A stretch of 64,000 nt of DNA, from the NCBI GenBank assembly GCA_038049695.1, contig CP142457.1, forward strand, positions 22,892,501 through 22,956,500, written 5' to 3'. The notes below the pieces were generated by a model that saw only the letters and a list, made by a program, of their open reading frames with translations, did no database searches and was not told the origin of the DNA. The stretch comes from Cinnamomum chago. Its lineage: Eukaryota > Streptophyta > Magnoliopsida > Laurales > Lauraceae. Both the position numbers and the translations under genes were made by a program. Below are positions 38,961-51,600 of the stretch, piece by piece; within the stretch, counting starts at the first letter, position 1, and every line of letters starts with the position of its first letter.

Positions 38961-41900
38961 CCGAAACCCCTTTTAGTTTAAAACTTGATCCCGGATATTT
39001 CTAGAGGTTGACTTTGTACACAGAGTCGCAACAAACAAGGTGTGGAGTCAACAATTTCCTAGTGCCGCAAAGATTCTGCTTTACTACATAAGTATCGTAC
39101 GTCCCGCGCGAAGTTCGGGTTTTCTCCTTTACAACCAGAGAACTCCCCGAAAGTGTTTACCATACCCAAGGTTCGCCCGAAACCCGTTTTAAACCGAGAA
39201 GTAGCTCGAAATATCCTAAAATGTGCATCTCAACCCAGAATACCTTCAAATGGATTTCGAGGCGTGAGACAAGAGAAGGACACCCGAAACCCCTTCTAGA
39301 GTAAAACGTCATCCTGGAATTCTCTAGAGGGAGTCTTTGGACCAAGAGTCGCATTAAAACACAGTGTAGAGTCAACCTTATGCTCGAGCCGCATAGATTG
39401 TGTTTTCGTACTAAAGGACCGTACGACCCGCACGAAGTTCGGGTTTCCGCCTTTACAAACACTGAACTCCCCGAATGTGTCTTCCCTACCCAAGATTCGC
39501 CCGAAACCCGTTTTAAACCGAAAAGTAGCTCGAAATATCTTAAAGAGCGCATCTCAACCCAGAATCCCTTCAAATGGATTTGGAGCCGTAAGGAAAGATA
39601 GAGACACCCGAAACCCCATTTAGAGTAAAACGCAATCCCGGAGTATTCCAAACGGAGTCTTTGGACCAAGCGTCGCATGAAACACAGTGTTGAGTCAACA
39701 ACTTTCTAGAGCCGCACAGATTATGTTTTCGTTCAAAAGTACCGTACGACCCTCGCACGAAGTTCCGGTTCTCGCCCTGGCAAACACTGAACTCCCCGAA
39801 AGTGATTTCCACACCCAAGACTCGCCCGAAACCCGTAGTAAGCCGAAGTGTAGCTCGGAACATCCTAAAAATCGCATCTCATCCCAAAATCCCTTCATAT
39901 GGATTTAGAGGCGTACGACAAGACAGGGACATCCGAAACCCCTTTTAGTTTAAAACTTGATCCCGGATATTTCTAGAGGTTGACTTTGTACACAGAGTCG
40001 CAACAAACAAGGTGTGGAGTCAACAATTTCCTAGTGCCGCAAAGATTCTGCTTTACTACATAAGTATCGTACGTCCCGCGCGAAGTTCGGGTTTTCTCCT
40101 TTACAACCAGAGAACTCCCCGAAAGTGTTTACCATACCCAAGGTTCGCCCGAAACCCGTTTTAAACCGAGAAGTAGCTCGAAATATCCTAAAATGTGCAT
40201 CTCAACCCAGAATACCTTCAAATGGATTTCGAGGCGTGAGACAAGAGAAGGACACCCGAAACCCCTTCTAGAGTAAAACGTCATCCTGGAATTCTCTAGA
40301 GGGAGTCTTTGGACCAAGAGTCGCATTAAAACACAGTGTAGAGTCAACCTTATGCTCGAGCCGCATAGATTGTGTTTTCGTACTAAAGGACCGTACGACC
40401 CGCACGAAGTTCGGGTTTCCGCCTTTACAAACACTGAACTCCCCGAATGTGTCTTCCCTACCCAAGATTCGCCCGAAACCCGTTTTAAACCGAAAAGTAG
40501 CTCGAAATATCTTAAAGAGCGCATCTCAACCCAGAATCCCTTCAAATGGATTTGGAGCCGTAAGGAAAGATAGAGACACCCGAAACCCCATTTAGAGTAA
40601 AACGCAATCCCGGAGTATTCCAAACGGAGTCTTTGGACCAAGAGTCGCATGAAACACAGTGTTGAGTCAACAACTTTCTAGAGCCGCACAGATTATGTTT
40701 TCGTTCAAAAGTACCGTACGACCCTCGCACGAAGTTCCGGTTCTCGCCCTGGCAAACACTGAACTCCCCGAAAGTGATTTCCACACCCAAGACTCGCCCG
40801 AAACCCGTAGTAAGCCGAAGTGTAGCTCGGAACATCCTAAAAATCGCATCTCATCCCAAAATCCCTTCATATGGATTTAGAGGCGTACGACAAGACAGGG
40901 ACATCCGAAACCCCTTTTAGTTTAAAACTTGATCCCGGATATTTCTAGAGGTTGACTTTGTACACAGAGTCGCAACAAACAAGGTGTGGAGTCAACAATT
41001 TCCTAGTGCCGCAAAGATTCTGCTTTACTACATAAGTATCGTACGTCCCGCGCGAAGTTCGGGTTTTCTCCTTTACAACCAGAGAACTCCCCGAAAGTGT
41101 TTACCATACCCAAGGTTCGCCCGAAACCCGTTTTAAACCGAGAAGTAGCTCGAAATATCCTAAAATGTGCATCTCAACCCAGAATACCTTCAAATGGATT
41201 TCGAGGCGTGAGACAAGAGAAGGACACCCGAAACCCCTTCTAGAGTAAAACGTCATCCTGGAATTCTCTAGAGGGAGTCTTTGGACCAAGAGTCGCATTA
41301 AAACACAGTGTAGAGTCAACCTTATGCTCGAGCCGCATAGATTGTGTTTTCGTACTAAAGGACCGTACGACCCGCACGAAGTTCGGGTTTCCGCCTTTAC
41401 AAACACTGAACTCCCCGAATGTGTCTTCCCTACCCAAGATTCGCCCGAAACCCGTTTTAAACCGAAAAGTAGCTCGAAATATCTTAAAGAGCGCATCTCA
41501 ACCCAGAATCCCTTCAAATGGATTTGGAGCCGTAAGGAAAGATAGAGACACCCGAAACCCCATTTAGAGTAAAACGCAATCCCGGAGTATTCCAAACGGA
41601 GTCTTTGGACCAAGCGTCGCATGAAACACAGTGTTGAGTCAACAACTTTCTAGAGCCGCACAGATTATGTTTTCGTTCAAAAGTACCGTACGACCCTCGC
41701 ACGAAGTTCCGGTTCTCGCCCTGGCAAACACTGAACTCCCCGAAAGTGATTTCCACACCCAAGACTCGCCCGAAACCCGTAGTAAGCCGAAGTGTAGCTC
41801 GGAACATCCTAAAAATCGCATCTCATCCCAAAATCCCTTCATATGGATTTAGAGGCGTACGACAAGACAGGGACATCCGAAACCCCTTTTAGTTTAAAAC

Positions 41901-44900
41901 TTGATCCCGGATATTTCTAGAGGTTGACTTTGTACACAGAGTCGCAACAAACAAGGTGTGGAGTCAACAATTTCCTAGTGCCGCAAAGATTCTGCTTTAC
42001 TACATAAGTATCGTACGTCCCGCGCGAAGTTCGGGTTTTCTCCTTTACAACCAGAGAACTCCCCGAAAGTGTTTACCATACCCAAGGTTCGCCCGAAACC
42101 CGTTTTAAACCGAGAAGTAGCTCGAAATATCCTAAAATGTGCATCTCAACCCAGAATACCTTCAAATGGATTTCGAGGCGTGAGACAAGAGAAGGACACC
42201 CGAAACCCCTTCTAGAGTAAAACGTCATCCTGGAATTCTCTAGAGGGAGTCTTTGGACCAAGAGTCGCATTAAAACACAGTGTAGAGTCAACCTTATGCT
42301 CGAGCCGCATAGATTGTGTTTTCGTACTAAAGGACCGTACGACCCGCACGAAGTTCGGGTTTCCGCCTTTACAAACACTGAACTCCCCGAATGTGTCTTC
42401 CCTACCCAAGATTCGCCCGAAACCCGTTTTAAACCGAAAAGTAGCTCGAAATATCTTAAAGAGCGCATCTCAACCCAGAATCCCTTCAAATGGATTTGGA
42501 GCCGTAAGGAAAGATAGAGACACCCGAAACCCCATTTAGAGTAAAACGCAATCCCGGAGTATTCCAAACGGAGTCTTTGGACCAAGAGTCGCATGAAACA
42601 CAGTGTTGAGTCAACAACTTTCTAGAGCCGCACAGATTATGTTTTCGTTCAAAAGTACCGTACGACCCTCGCACGAAGTTCCGGTTCTCGCCCTGGCAAA
42701 CACTGAACTCCCCGAAAGTGATTTCCACACCCAAGACTCGCCCGAAACCCGTAGTAAGCCGAAGTGTAGCTCGGAACATCCTAAAAATCGCATCTCATCC
42801 CAAAATCCCTTCATATGGATTTAGAGGCGTACGACAAGACAGGGACATCCGAAACCCCTTTTAGTTTAAAACTTGATCCCGGATATTTCTAGAGGTTGAC
42901 TTTGTACACAGAGTCGCAACAAACAAGGTGTGGAGTCAACAATTTCCTAGTGCCGCAAAGATTCTGCTTTACTACATAAGTATCGTACGTCCCGCGCGAA
43001 GTTCGTGTTTTCTCCTTTACAACCAGAGAACTCCCCGAAAGTGTTTACCATACCCAAGGTTCGCCCGAAACCCGTTTTAAACCGAGAAGTAGCTCGAAAT
43101 ATCCTAAAATGTGCATCTCAACCCAGAATACCTTCAAATGGATTTCGAGGCGTGAGACAAGAGAAAGACACCCGAAACCCCTTCTAGAGTAAAACGTGAT
43201 CCTGGAATTCTCTAGAGGGAGTCTTTGGACCAAGAGTCGCATTAAAACACAGTGTAGAGTCAACCATATGCTCGAGCCGCATAGATTGTGTTTTCGTACT
43301 AAAGGACCGTACGACCCGCACGAAGTTCGGGTTTCCGCCTTTACAAGCACTGAACTCCCCGAATGTGTCTTCCCTACCCAAGATTCGCCCGAAACCCGTT
43401 TTAAACCGAAAAGTAGCTCGAAATATCTTAAAGAGCGCTCTCAACCCAGAATCCCTTCAAATGGATTTGGAGCCGTAAGGAAAGATAGAGACACCCGAAA
43501 CCCCATTTAGAGTAAAACGCAATCCCGGAGTATTCCAAACGGAGTCTTTGGACCAAGAGTCGCATGAAACACAGTGTTGAGTCAACAACTTTCTAGAGCC
43601 GCACAGATTATGTTTTCGTTCAAAAGTACCGTACGACCCTCGCACGAAGTTCCGGTTCTCGCCCTGGCAAACACTGAACTCCCCGAAAGTGATTTCCACA
43701 CCCAAGACTCGCCCGAAACCCGTAGTAAGCCGAAGTGTAGCTCGGAACATCCTAAAAATCGCATCTCATCCCAAAATCCCTTCATATGGATTTAGAGGCG
43801 TACGACAAGACAGGGACATCCGAAACCCCTTTTAGTTTAAAACTTGATCCCGGATATTTCTAGAGGTTGACTTTGTACACAGAGTCGCAACAAACAAGGT
43901 GTGGAGTCAACAATTTCCTAGTGCCGCAAAGATTCTGCTTTACTACATAAGTATCGTACGTCCCGCGCGAAGTTCGGGTTTTCTCCTTTACAACCAGAGA
44001 ACTCCCCGAAAGTGTTTACCATACCCAAGGTTCGCCCGAAACCCGTTTTAAACCGAGAAGTAGCTCGAAATATCCTAAAATGTGCATCTCAACCCAGAAT
44101 ACCTTCAAATGGATTTCGAGGCGTGAGACAAGAGAAGGACACCCGAAACCCCTTCTAGAGTAAAACGTCATCCTGGAATTCTCTAGAGGGAGTCTTTGGA
44201 CCAAGAGTCGCATTAAAACACAGTGTAGAGTCAACCTTATGCTCGAGCCGCATAGATTGTGTTTTCGTACTAAAGGACCGTACGACCCGCACGAAGTTCG
44301 GGTTTCCGCCTTTACAAACACTGAACTCCCCGAATGTGTCTTCCCTACCCAAGATTCGCCCGAAACCCGTTTTAAACCGAAAAGTAGCTCGAAATATCTT
44401 AAAGAGCGCATCTCAACCCAGAATCCCTTCAAATGGATTTGGAGCCGTAAGGAAAGATAGAGACACCCGAAACCCCATTTAGAGTAAAACGCAATCCCGG
44501 AGTATTCCAAACGGAGTCTTTGGACCAAGAGTCGCATGAAACACAGTGTTGAGTCAACAACTTTCTAGAGCCGCACAGATTATGTTTTCGTTCAAAAGTA
44601 CCGTACGACCCTCGCACGAAGTTCCGGTTCTCGCCCTGGCAAACACTGAACTCCCCGAAAGTGATTTCCACACCCAAGACTCGCCCGAAACCCGTAGTAA
44701 GCCGAAGTGTAGCTCGGAACATCCTAAAAATCGCATCTCATCCCAAAATCCCTTCATATGGATTTAGAGGCGTACGACAAGACAGGGACATCCGAAACCC
44801 CTTTTAGTTTAAAACTTGATCCCGGATATTTCTAGAGGTTGACTTTGTACACAGAGTCGCAACAAACAAGGTGTGGAGTCAACAATTTCCTAGTGCCGCA

Positions 44901-47900
44901 AAGATTCTGCTTTACTACATAAGTATCGTACGTCCCGCGCGAAGTTCGGGTTTTCTCCTTTACAACCAGAGAACTCCCCGAAAGTGTTTACCATACCCAA
45001 GGTTCGCCCGAAACCCGTTTTAAACCGAGAAGTAGCTCGAAATATCCTAAAATGTGCATCTCAACCCAGAATACCTTCAAATGGATTTCGAGGCGTGAGA
45101 CAAGAGAAAGACACCCGAAACCCCTTCTAGAGTAAAACGTGATCCTGGAATTCTCTAGAGGGAGTCTTTGGACCAAGAGTCGCATTAAAACACAGTGTAG
45201 AGTCAACCATATGCTCGAGCCGCATAGATTGTGTTTTCGTACTAAAGGACCGTACGACCCGCACGAAGTTCGGGTTTCCGCCTTTACAAGCACTGAACTC
45301 CCCGAATGTGTCTTCCCTACCCAAGATTCGCCCGAAACCCGTTTTAAACCGAAAAGTAGCTCGAAATATCTTAAAGAGCGCATCTCAACCCAGAATCCCT
45401 TCAAATGGATTTGGAGCCGTAAGGAAAGATAGAGACACCCGAAACCCCATTTAGAGTAAAACGCAATCCCGGAGTATTCCAAACGGAGTCTTTGGACCAA
45501 GAGTCGCATGAAACACAGTGTTGAGTCAACAACTTTCTAGAGCCGCACAGATTATGTTTTCGTTCAAAAGTACCGTACGACCCTCGCACGAAGTTCCGGT
45601 TCTCGCCCTGGCAAACACTGAACTCCCCGAAAGTGATTTCCACACCCAAGACTCGCCCGAAACCCGTAGTAAGCCGAAGTGTAGCTCGGAACATCCTAAA
45701 AATCGCATCTCATCCCAAAATCCCTTCATATGGATTTAGAGGCGTACGACAAGACAGGGACATCCGAAACCCCTTTTAGTTTAAAACTTGATCCCGGATA
45801 TTTCTAGAGGTTGACTTTGTACACAGAGTCGCAACAAACAAGGTGTGGAGTCAACAATTTCCTAGTGCCGCAAAGATTCTGCTTTACTACATAAGTATCG
45901 TACGTCCCGCGCGAAGTTCGGGTTTTCTCCTTTACAACCAGAGAACTCCCCGAAAGTGTTTACCATACCCAAGGTTCGCCCGAAACCCGTTTTAAACCGA
46001 GAAGTAGCTCGAAATATCCTAAAATGTGCATCTCAACCCAGAATACCTTCAAATGGATTTCGAGGCGTGAGACAAGAGAAGGACACCCGAAACCCCTTCT
46101 AGAGTAAAACGTCATCCTGGAATTCTCTAGAGGGAGTCTTTGGACCAAGAGTCGCATTAAAACACAGTGTAGAGTCAACCTTATGCTCGAGCCGCATAGA
46201 TTGTGTTTTCGTACTAAAGGACCGTACGACCCGCACGAAGTTCGGGTTTCCGCCTTTACAAACACTGAACTCCCCGAATGTGTCTTCCCTACCCAAGATT
46301 CGCCCGAAACCCGTTTTAAACCGAAAAGTAGCTCGAAATATCTTAAAGAGCGCATCTCAACCCAGAATCCCTTCAAATGGATTTGGAGCCGTAAGGAAAG
46401 ATAGAGACACCCGAAACCCCATTTAGAGTAAAACGCAATCCCGGAGTATTCCAAACGGAGTCTTTGGACCAAGAGTCGCATGAAACACAGTGTTGAGTCA
46501 ACAACTTTCTAGAGCCGCACAGATTATGTTTTCGTTCAAAAGTACCGTACGACCCTCGCACGAAGTTCCGGTTCTCGCCCTGGCAAACACTGAACTCCCC
46601 GAAAGTGATTTCCACACCCAAGACTCGCCCGAAACCCGTAGTAAGCCGAAGTGTAGCTCGGAACATCCTAAAAATCGCATCTCATCCCAAAATCCCTTCA
46701 TATGGATTTAGAGGCGTACGACAAGACAGGGACATCCGAAACCCCTTTTAGTTTAAAACTTGATCCCGGATATTTCTAGAGGTTGACTTTGTACACAGAG
46801 TCGCAACAAACAAGGTGTGGAGTCAACAATTTCCTAGTGCCGCAAAGATTCTGCTTTACTACATAAGTATCGTACGTCCCGCGCGAAGTTCGTGTTTTCT
46901 CCTTTACAACCAGAGAACTCCCCGAAAGTGTTTACCATACCCAAGGTTCGCCCGAAACCCGTTTTAAACCGAGAAGTAGCTCGAAATATCCTAAAATGTG
47001 CATCTCAACCCAGAATACCTTCAAATGGATTTCGAGGCGTGAGACAAGAGAAAGACACCCGAAACCCCTTCTAGAGTAAAACGTGATCCTGGAATTCTCT
47101 AGAGGGAGTCTTTGGACCAAGAGTCGCATTAAAACACAGTGTAGAGTCAACCATATGCTCGAGCCGCATAGATTGTGTTTTCGTACTAAAGGACCGTACG
47201 ACCCGCACGAAGTTCGGGTTTCCGCCTTTACAAGCACTGAACTCCCCGAATGTGTCTTCCCTACCCAAGATTCGCCCGAAACCCGTTTTAAACCGAAAAG
47301 TAGCTCGAAATATCTTAAAGAGCGCTCTCAACCCAGAATCCCTTCAAATGGATTTGGAGCCGTAAGGAAAGATAGAGACACCCGAAACCCCATTTAGAGT
47401 AAAACGCAATCCCGGAGTATTCCAAACGGAGTCTTTGGACCAAGAGTCGCATGAAACACAGTGTTGAGTCAACAACTTTCTAGAGCCGCACAGATTATGT
47501 TTTCGTTCAAAAGTACCGTACGACCCTCGCACGAAGTTCCGGTTCTCGCCCTGGCAAACACTGAACTCCCCGAAAGTGATTTCCACACCCAAGACTCGCC
47601 CGAAACCCGTAGTAAGCCGAAGTGTAGCTCGGAACATCCTAAAAATCGCATCTCATCCCAAAATCCCTTCATATGGATTTAGAGGCGTACGACAAGACAG
47701 GGACATCCGAAACCCCTTTTAGTTTAAAACTTGATCCCGGATATTTCTAGAGGTTGACTTTGTACACAGAGTCGCAACAAACAAGGTGTGGAGTCAACAA
47801 TTTCCTAGTGCCGCAAAGATTCTGCTTTACTACATAAGTATCGTACGTCCCGCGCGAAGTTCGGGTTTTCTCCTTTACAACCAGAGAACTCCCCGAAAGT

Positions 47901-48678
47901 GTTTACCATACCCAAGGTTCGCCCGAAACCCGTTTTAAACCGAGAAGTAGCTCGAAATATCCTAAAATGTGCATCTCAACCCAGAATACCTTCAAATGGA
48001 TTTCGAGGCGTGAGACAAGAGAAGGACACCCGAAACCCCTTCTAGAGTAAAACGTCATCCTGGAATTCTCTAGAGGGAGTCTTTGGACCAAGAGTCGCAT
48101 TAAAACACAGTGTAGAGTCAACCTTATGCTCGAGCCGCATAGATTGTGTTTTCGTACTAAAGGACCGTACGACCCGCACGAAGTTCGGGTTTCCGCCTTT
48201 ACAAACACTGAACTCCCCGAATGTGTCTTCCCTACCCAAGATTCGCCCGAAACCCGTTTTAAACCGAAAAGTAGCTCGAAATATCTTAAAGAGCGCATCT
48301 CAACCCAGAATCCCTTCAAATGGATTTGGAGCCGTAAGGAAAGATAGAGACACCCGAAACCCCATTTAGAGTAAAACGCAATCCCGGAGTATTCCAAACG
48401 GAGTCTTTGGACCAAGAGTCGCATGAAACACAGTGTTGAGTCAACAACTTTCTAGAGCCGCACAGATTATGTTTTCGTTCAAAAGTACCGTACGACCCTC
48501 GCACGAAGTTCCGGTTCTCGCCCTGGCAAACACTGAACTCCCCGAAAGTGATTTCCACACCCAAGACTCGCCCGAAACCCGTAGTAAGCCGAAGTGTAGC
48601 TCGGAACATCCTAAAAATCGCATCTCATCCCAAAATCCCTTCATATGGATTTAGAGGCGTACGACAAGACAGGGACAT
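38961..48678. repeat. HOR units 41-50: two-unit alternation with S
   Basis: The order is R, S, R, S, L-, S, L, S, L-, S, where L- is an L unit lacking one base in GCGCATCTC. Every second unit is S, so the effective repeat is about 1944 bp, half the length of the super-repeat further left. Units 45 (42849-43819) and 49 (46736-47706) share both the deletion and T in GTTCGTG (43006 and 46893), both spaced 3887 bp. They are therefore copies of one another, separated by four units. Confidence 0.85.
43438..43439. other. First 1-bp deletion of the array (GCGCATCTC to GCGCTCTC)
   Basis: One A is missing between these two bases compared with the 44 preceding units; this is the first length change in the window. 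The same loss recurs after 47325, 55100, 57043, 60928 and 62871, always on units with G at the 579-equivalent site and CATATG at the 498-equivalent site. That linkage suggests a single origin followed by copying. It breaks the longest reverse frame in those units. Confidence 0.9.
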
Positions 48679-51600
48679 CCGAAACCCCTTTTAGTTTAAA
48701 ACTTGATCCCGGATATTTCTAGAGGTTGACTTTGTACACAGAGTCGCAACAAACAAGGTGTGGAGTCAACAATTTCCTAGTGCCGCAAAGATTCTGCTTT
48801 ACTACATAAGTATCGTACGTCCCGCGCGAAGTTCGGGTTTTCTCCTTTACAACCAGAGAACTCCCCGAAAGTGTTTACCATACCCAAGGTTCGCCCGAAA
48901 CCCGTTTTAAACCGAGAAGTAGCTCGAAATATCCTAAAATGTGCATCTCAACCCAGAATACCTTCAAATGGATTTCGAGGCGTGAGACAAGAGAAGGACA
49001 CCCGAAACCCCTTCTAGAGTAAAACGTCATCCTGGAATTCTCTAGAGGGAGTCTTTGGACCAAGAGTCGCATTAAAACACAGTGTAGAGTCAACCTTATG
49101 CTCGAGCCGCATAGATTGTGTTTTCGTACTAAAGGACCGTACGACCCGCACGAAGTTCGGGTTTCCGCCTTTACAAACACTGAACTCCCCGAATGTGTCT
49201 TCCCTACCCAAGATTCGCCCGAAACCCGTTTTAAACCGAAAAGTAGCTCGAAATATCTTAAAGAGCGCATCTCAACCCAGAATCCCTTCAAATGGATTTG
49301 GAGCCGTAAGGAAAGATAGAGACACCCGAAACCCCATTTAGAGTAAAACGCAATCCCGGAGTATTCCAAACGGAGTCTTTGGACCAAGAGTCGCATGAAA
49401 CACAGTGTTGAGTCAACAACTTTCTAGAGCCGCACAGATTATGTTTTCGTTCAAAAGTACCGTACGACCCTCGCACGAAGTTCCGGTTCTCGCCCTGGCA
49501 AACACTGAACTCCCCGAAAGTGATTTCCACACCCAAGACTCGCCCGAAACCCGTAGTAAGCCGAAGTGTAGCTCGGAACATCCTAAAAATCGCATCTCAT
49601 CCCAAAATCCCTTCATATGGATTTAGAGGCGTACGACAAGACAGGGACATCCGAAACCCCTTTTAGTTTAAAACTTGATCCCGGATATTTCTAGAGGTTG
49701 ACTTTGTACACAGAGTCGCAACAAACAAGGTGTGGAGTCAACAATTTCCTAGTGCCGCAAAGATTCTGCTTTACTACATAAGTATCGTACGTCCCGCGCG
49801 AAGTTCGGGTTTTCTCCTTTACAACCAGAGAACTCCCCGAAAGTGTTTACCATACCCAAGGTTCGCCCGAAACCCGTTTTAAACCGAGAAGTAGCTCGAA
49901 ATATCCTAAAATGTGCATCTCAACCCAGAATACCTTCAAATGGATTTCGAGGCGTGAGACAAGAGAAGGACACCCGAAACCCCTTCTAGAGTAAAACGTC
50001 ATCCTGGAATTCTCTAGAGGGAGTCTTTGGACCAAGAGTCGCATTAAAACACAGTGTAGAGTCAACCTTATGCTCGAGCCGCATAGATTGTGTTTTCGTA
50101 CTAAAGGACCGTACGACCCGCACGAAGTTCGGGTTTCCGCCTTTACAAACACTGAACTCCCCGAATGTGTCTTCCCTACCCAAGATTCGCCCGAAACCCG
50201 TTTTAAACCGAAAAGTAGCTCGAAATATCTTAAAGAGCGCATCTCAACCCAGAATCCCTTCAAATGGATTTGGAGCCGTAAGGAAAGATAGAGACACCCG
50301 AAACCCCATTTAGAGTAAAACGCAATCCCGGAGTATTCCAAACGGAGTCTTTGGACCAAGAGTCGCATGAAACACAGTGTTGAGTCAACAACTTTCTAGA
50401 GCCGCACAGATTATGTTTTCGTTCAAAAGTACCGTACGACCCTCGCACGAAGTTCCGGTTCTCGCCCTGGCAAACACTGAACTCCCCGAAAGTGATTTCC
50501 ACACCCAAGACTCGCCCGAAACCCGTAGTAAGCCGAAGTGTAGCTCGGAACATCCTAAAAATCGCATCTCATCCCAAAATCCCTTCATATGGATTTAGAG
50601 GCGTACGACAAGACAGGGACATCCGAAACCCCTTTTAGTTTAAAACTTGATCCCGGATATTTCTAGAGGTTGACTTTGTACACAGAGTCGCAACAAACAA
50701 GGTGTGGAGTCAACAATTTCCTAGTGCCGCAAAGATTCTGCTTTACTACATAAGTATCGTACGTCCCGCGCGAAGTTCGGGTTTTCTCCTTTACAACCAG
50801 AGAACTCCCCGAAAGTGTTTACCATACCCAAGGTTCGCCCGAAACCCGTTTTAAACCGAGAAGTAGCTCGAAATATCCTAAAATGTGCATCTCAACCCAG
50901 AATACCTTCAAATGGATTTCGAGGCGTGAGACAAGAGAAGGACACCCGAAACCCCTTCTAGAGTAAAACGTCATCCTGGAATTCTCTAGAGGGAGTCTTT
51001 GGACCAAGAGTCGCATTAAAACACAGTGTAGAGTCAACCTTATGCTCGAGCCGCATAGATTGTGTTTTCGTACTAAAGGACCGTACGACCCGCACGAAGT
51101 TCGGGTTTCCGCCTTTACAAACACTGAACTCCCCGAATGTGTCTTCCCTACCCAAGATTCGCCCGAAACCCGTTTTAAACCGAAAAGTAGCTCGAAATAT
51201 CTTAAAGAGCGCATCTCAACCCAGAATCCCTTCAAATGGATTTGGAGCCGTAAGGAAAGATAGAGACACCCGAAACCCCATTTAGAGTAAAACGCAATCC
51301 CGGAGTATTCCAAACGGAGTCTTTGGACCAAGCGTCGCATGAAACACAGTGTTGAGTCAACAACTTTCTAGAGCCGCACAGATTATGTTTTCGTTCAAAA
51401 GTACCGTACGACCCTCGCACGAAGTTCCGGTTCTCGCCCTGGCAAACACTGAACTCCCCGAAAGTGATTTCCACACCCAAGACTCGCCCGAAACCCGTAG
51501 TAAGCCGAAGTGTAGCTCGGAACATCCTAAAAATCGCATCTCATCCCAAAATCCCTTCATATGGATTTAGAGGCGTACGACAAGACAGGGACATCCGAAA

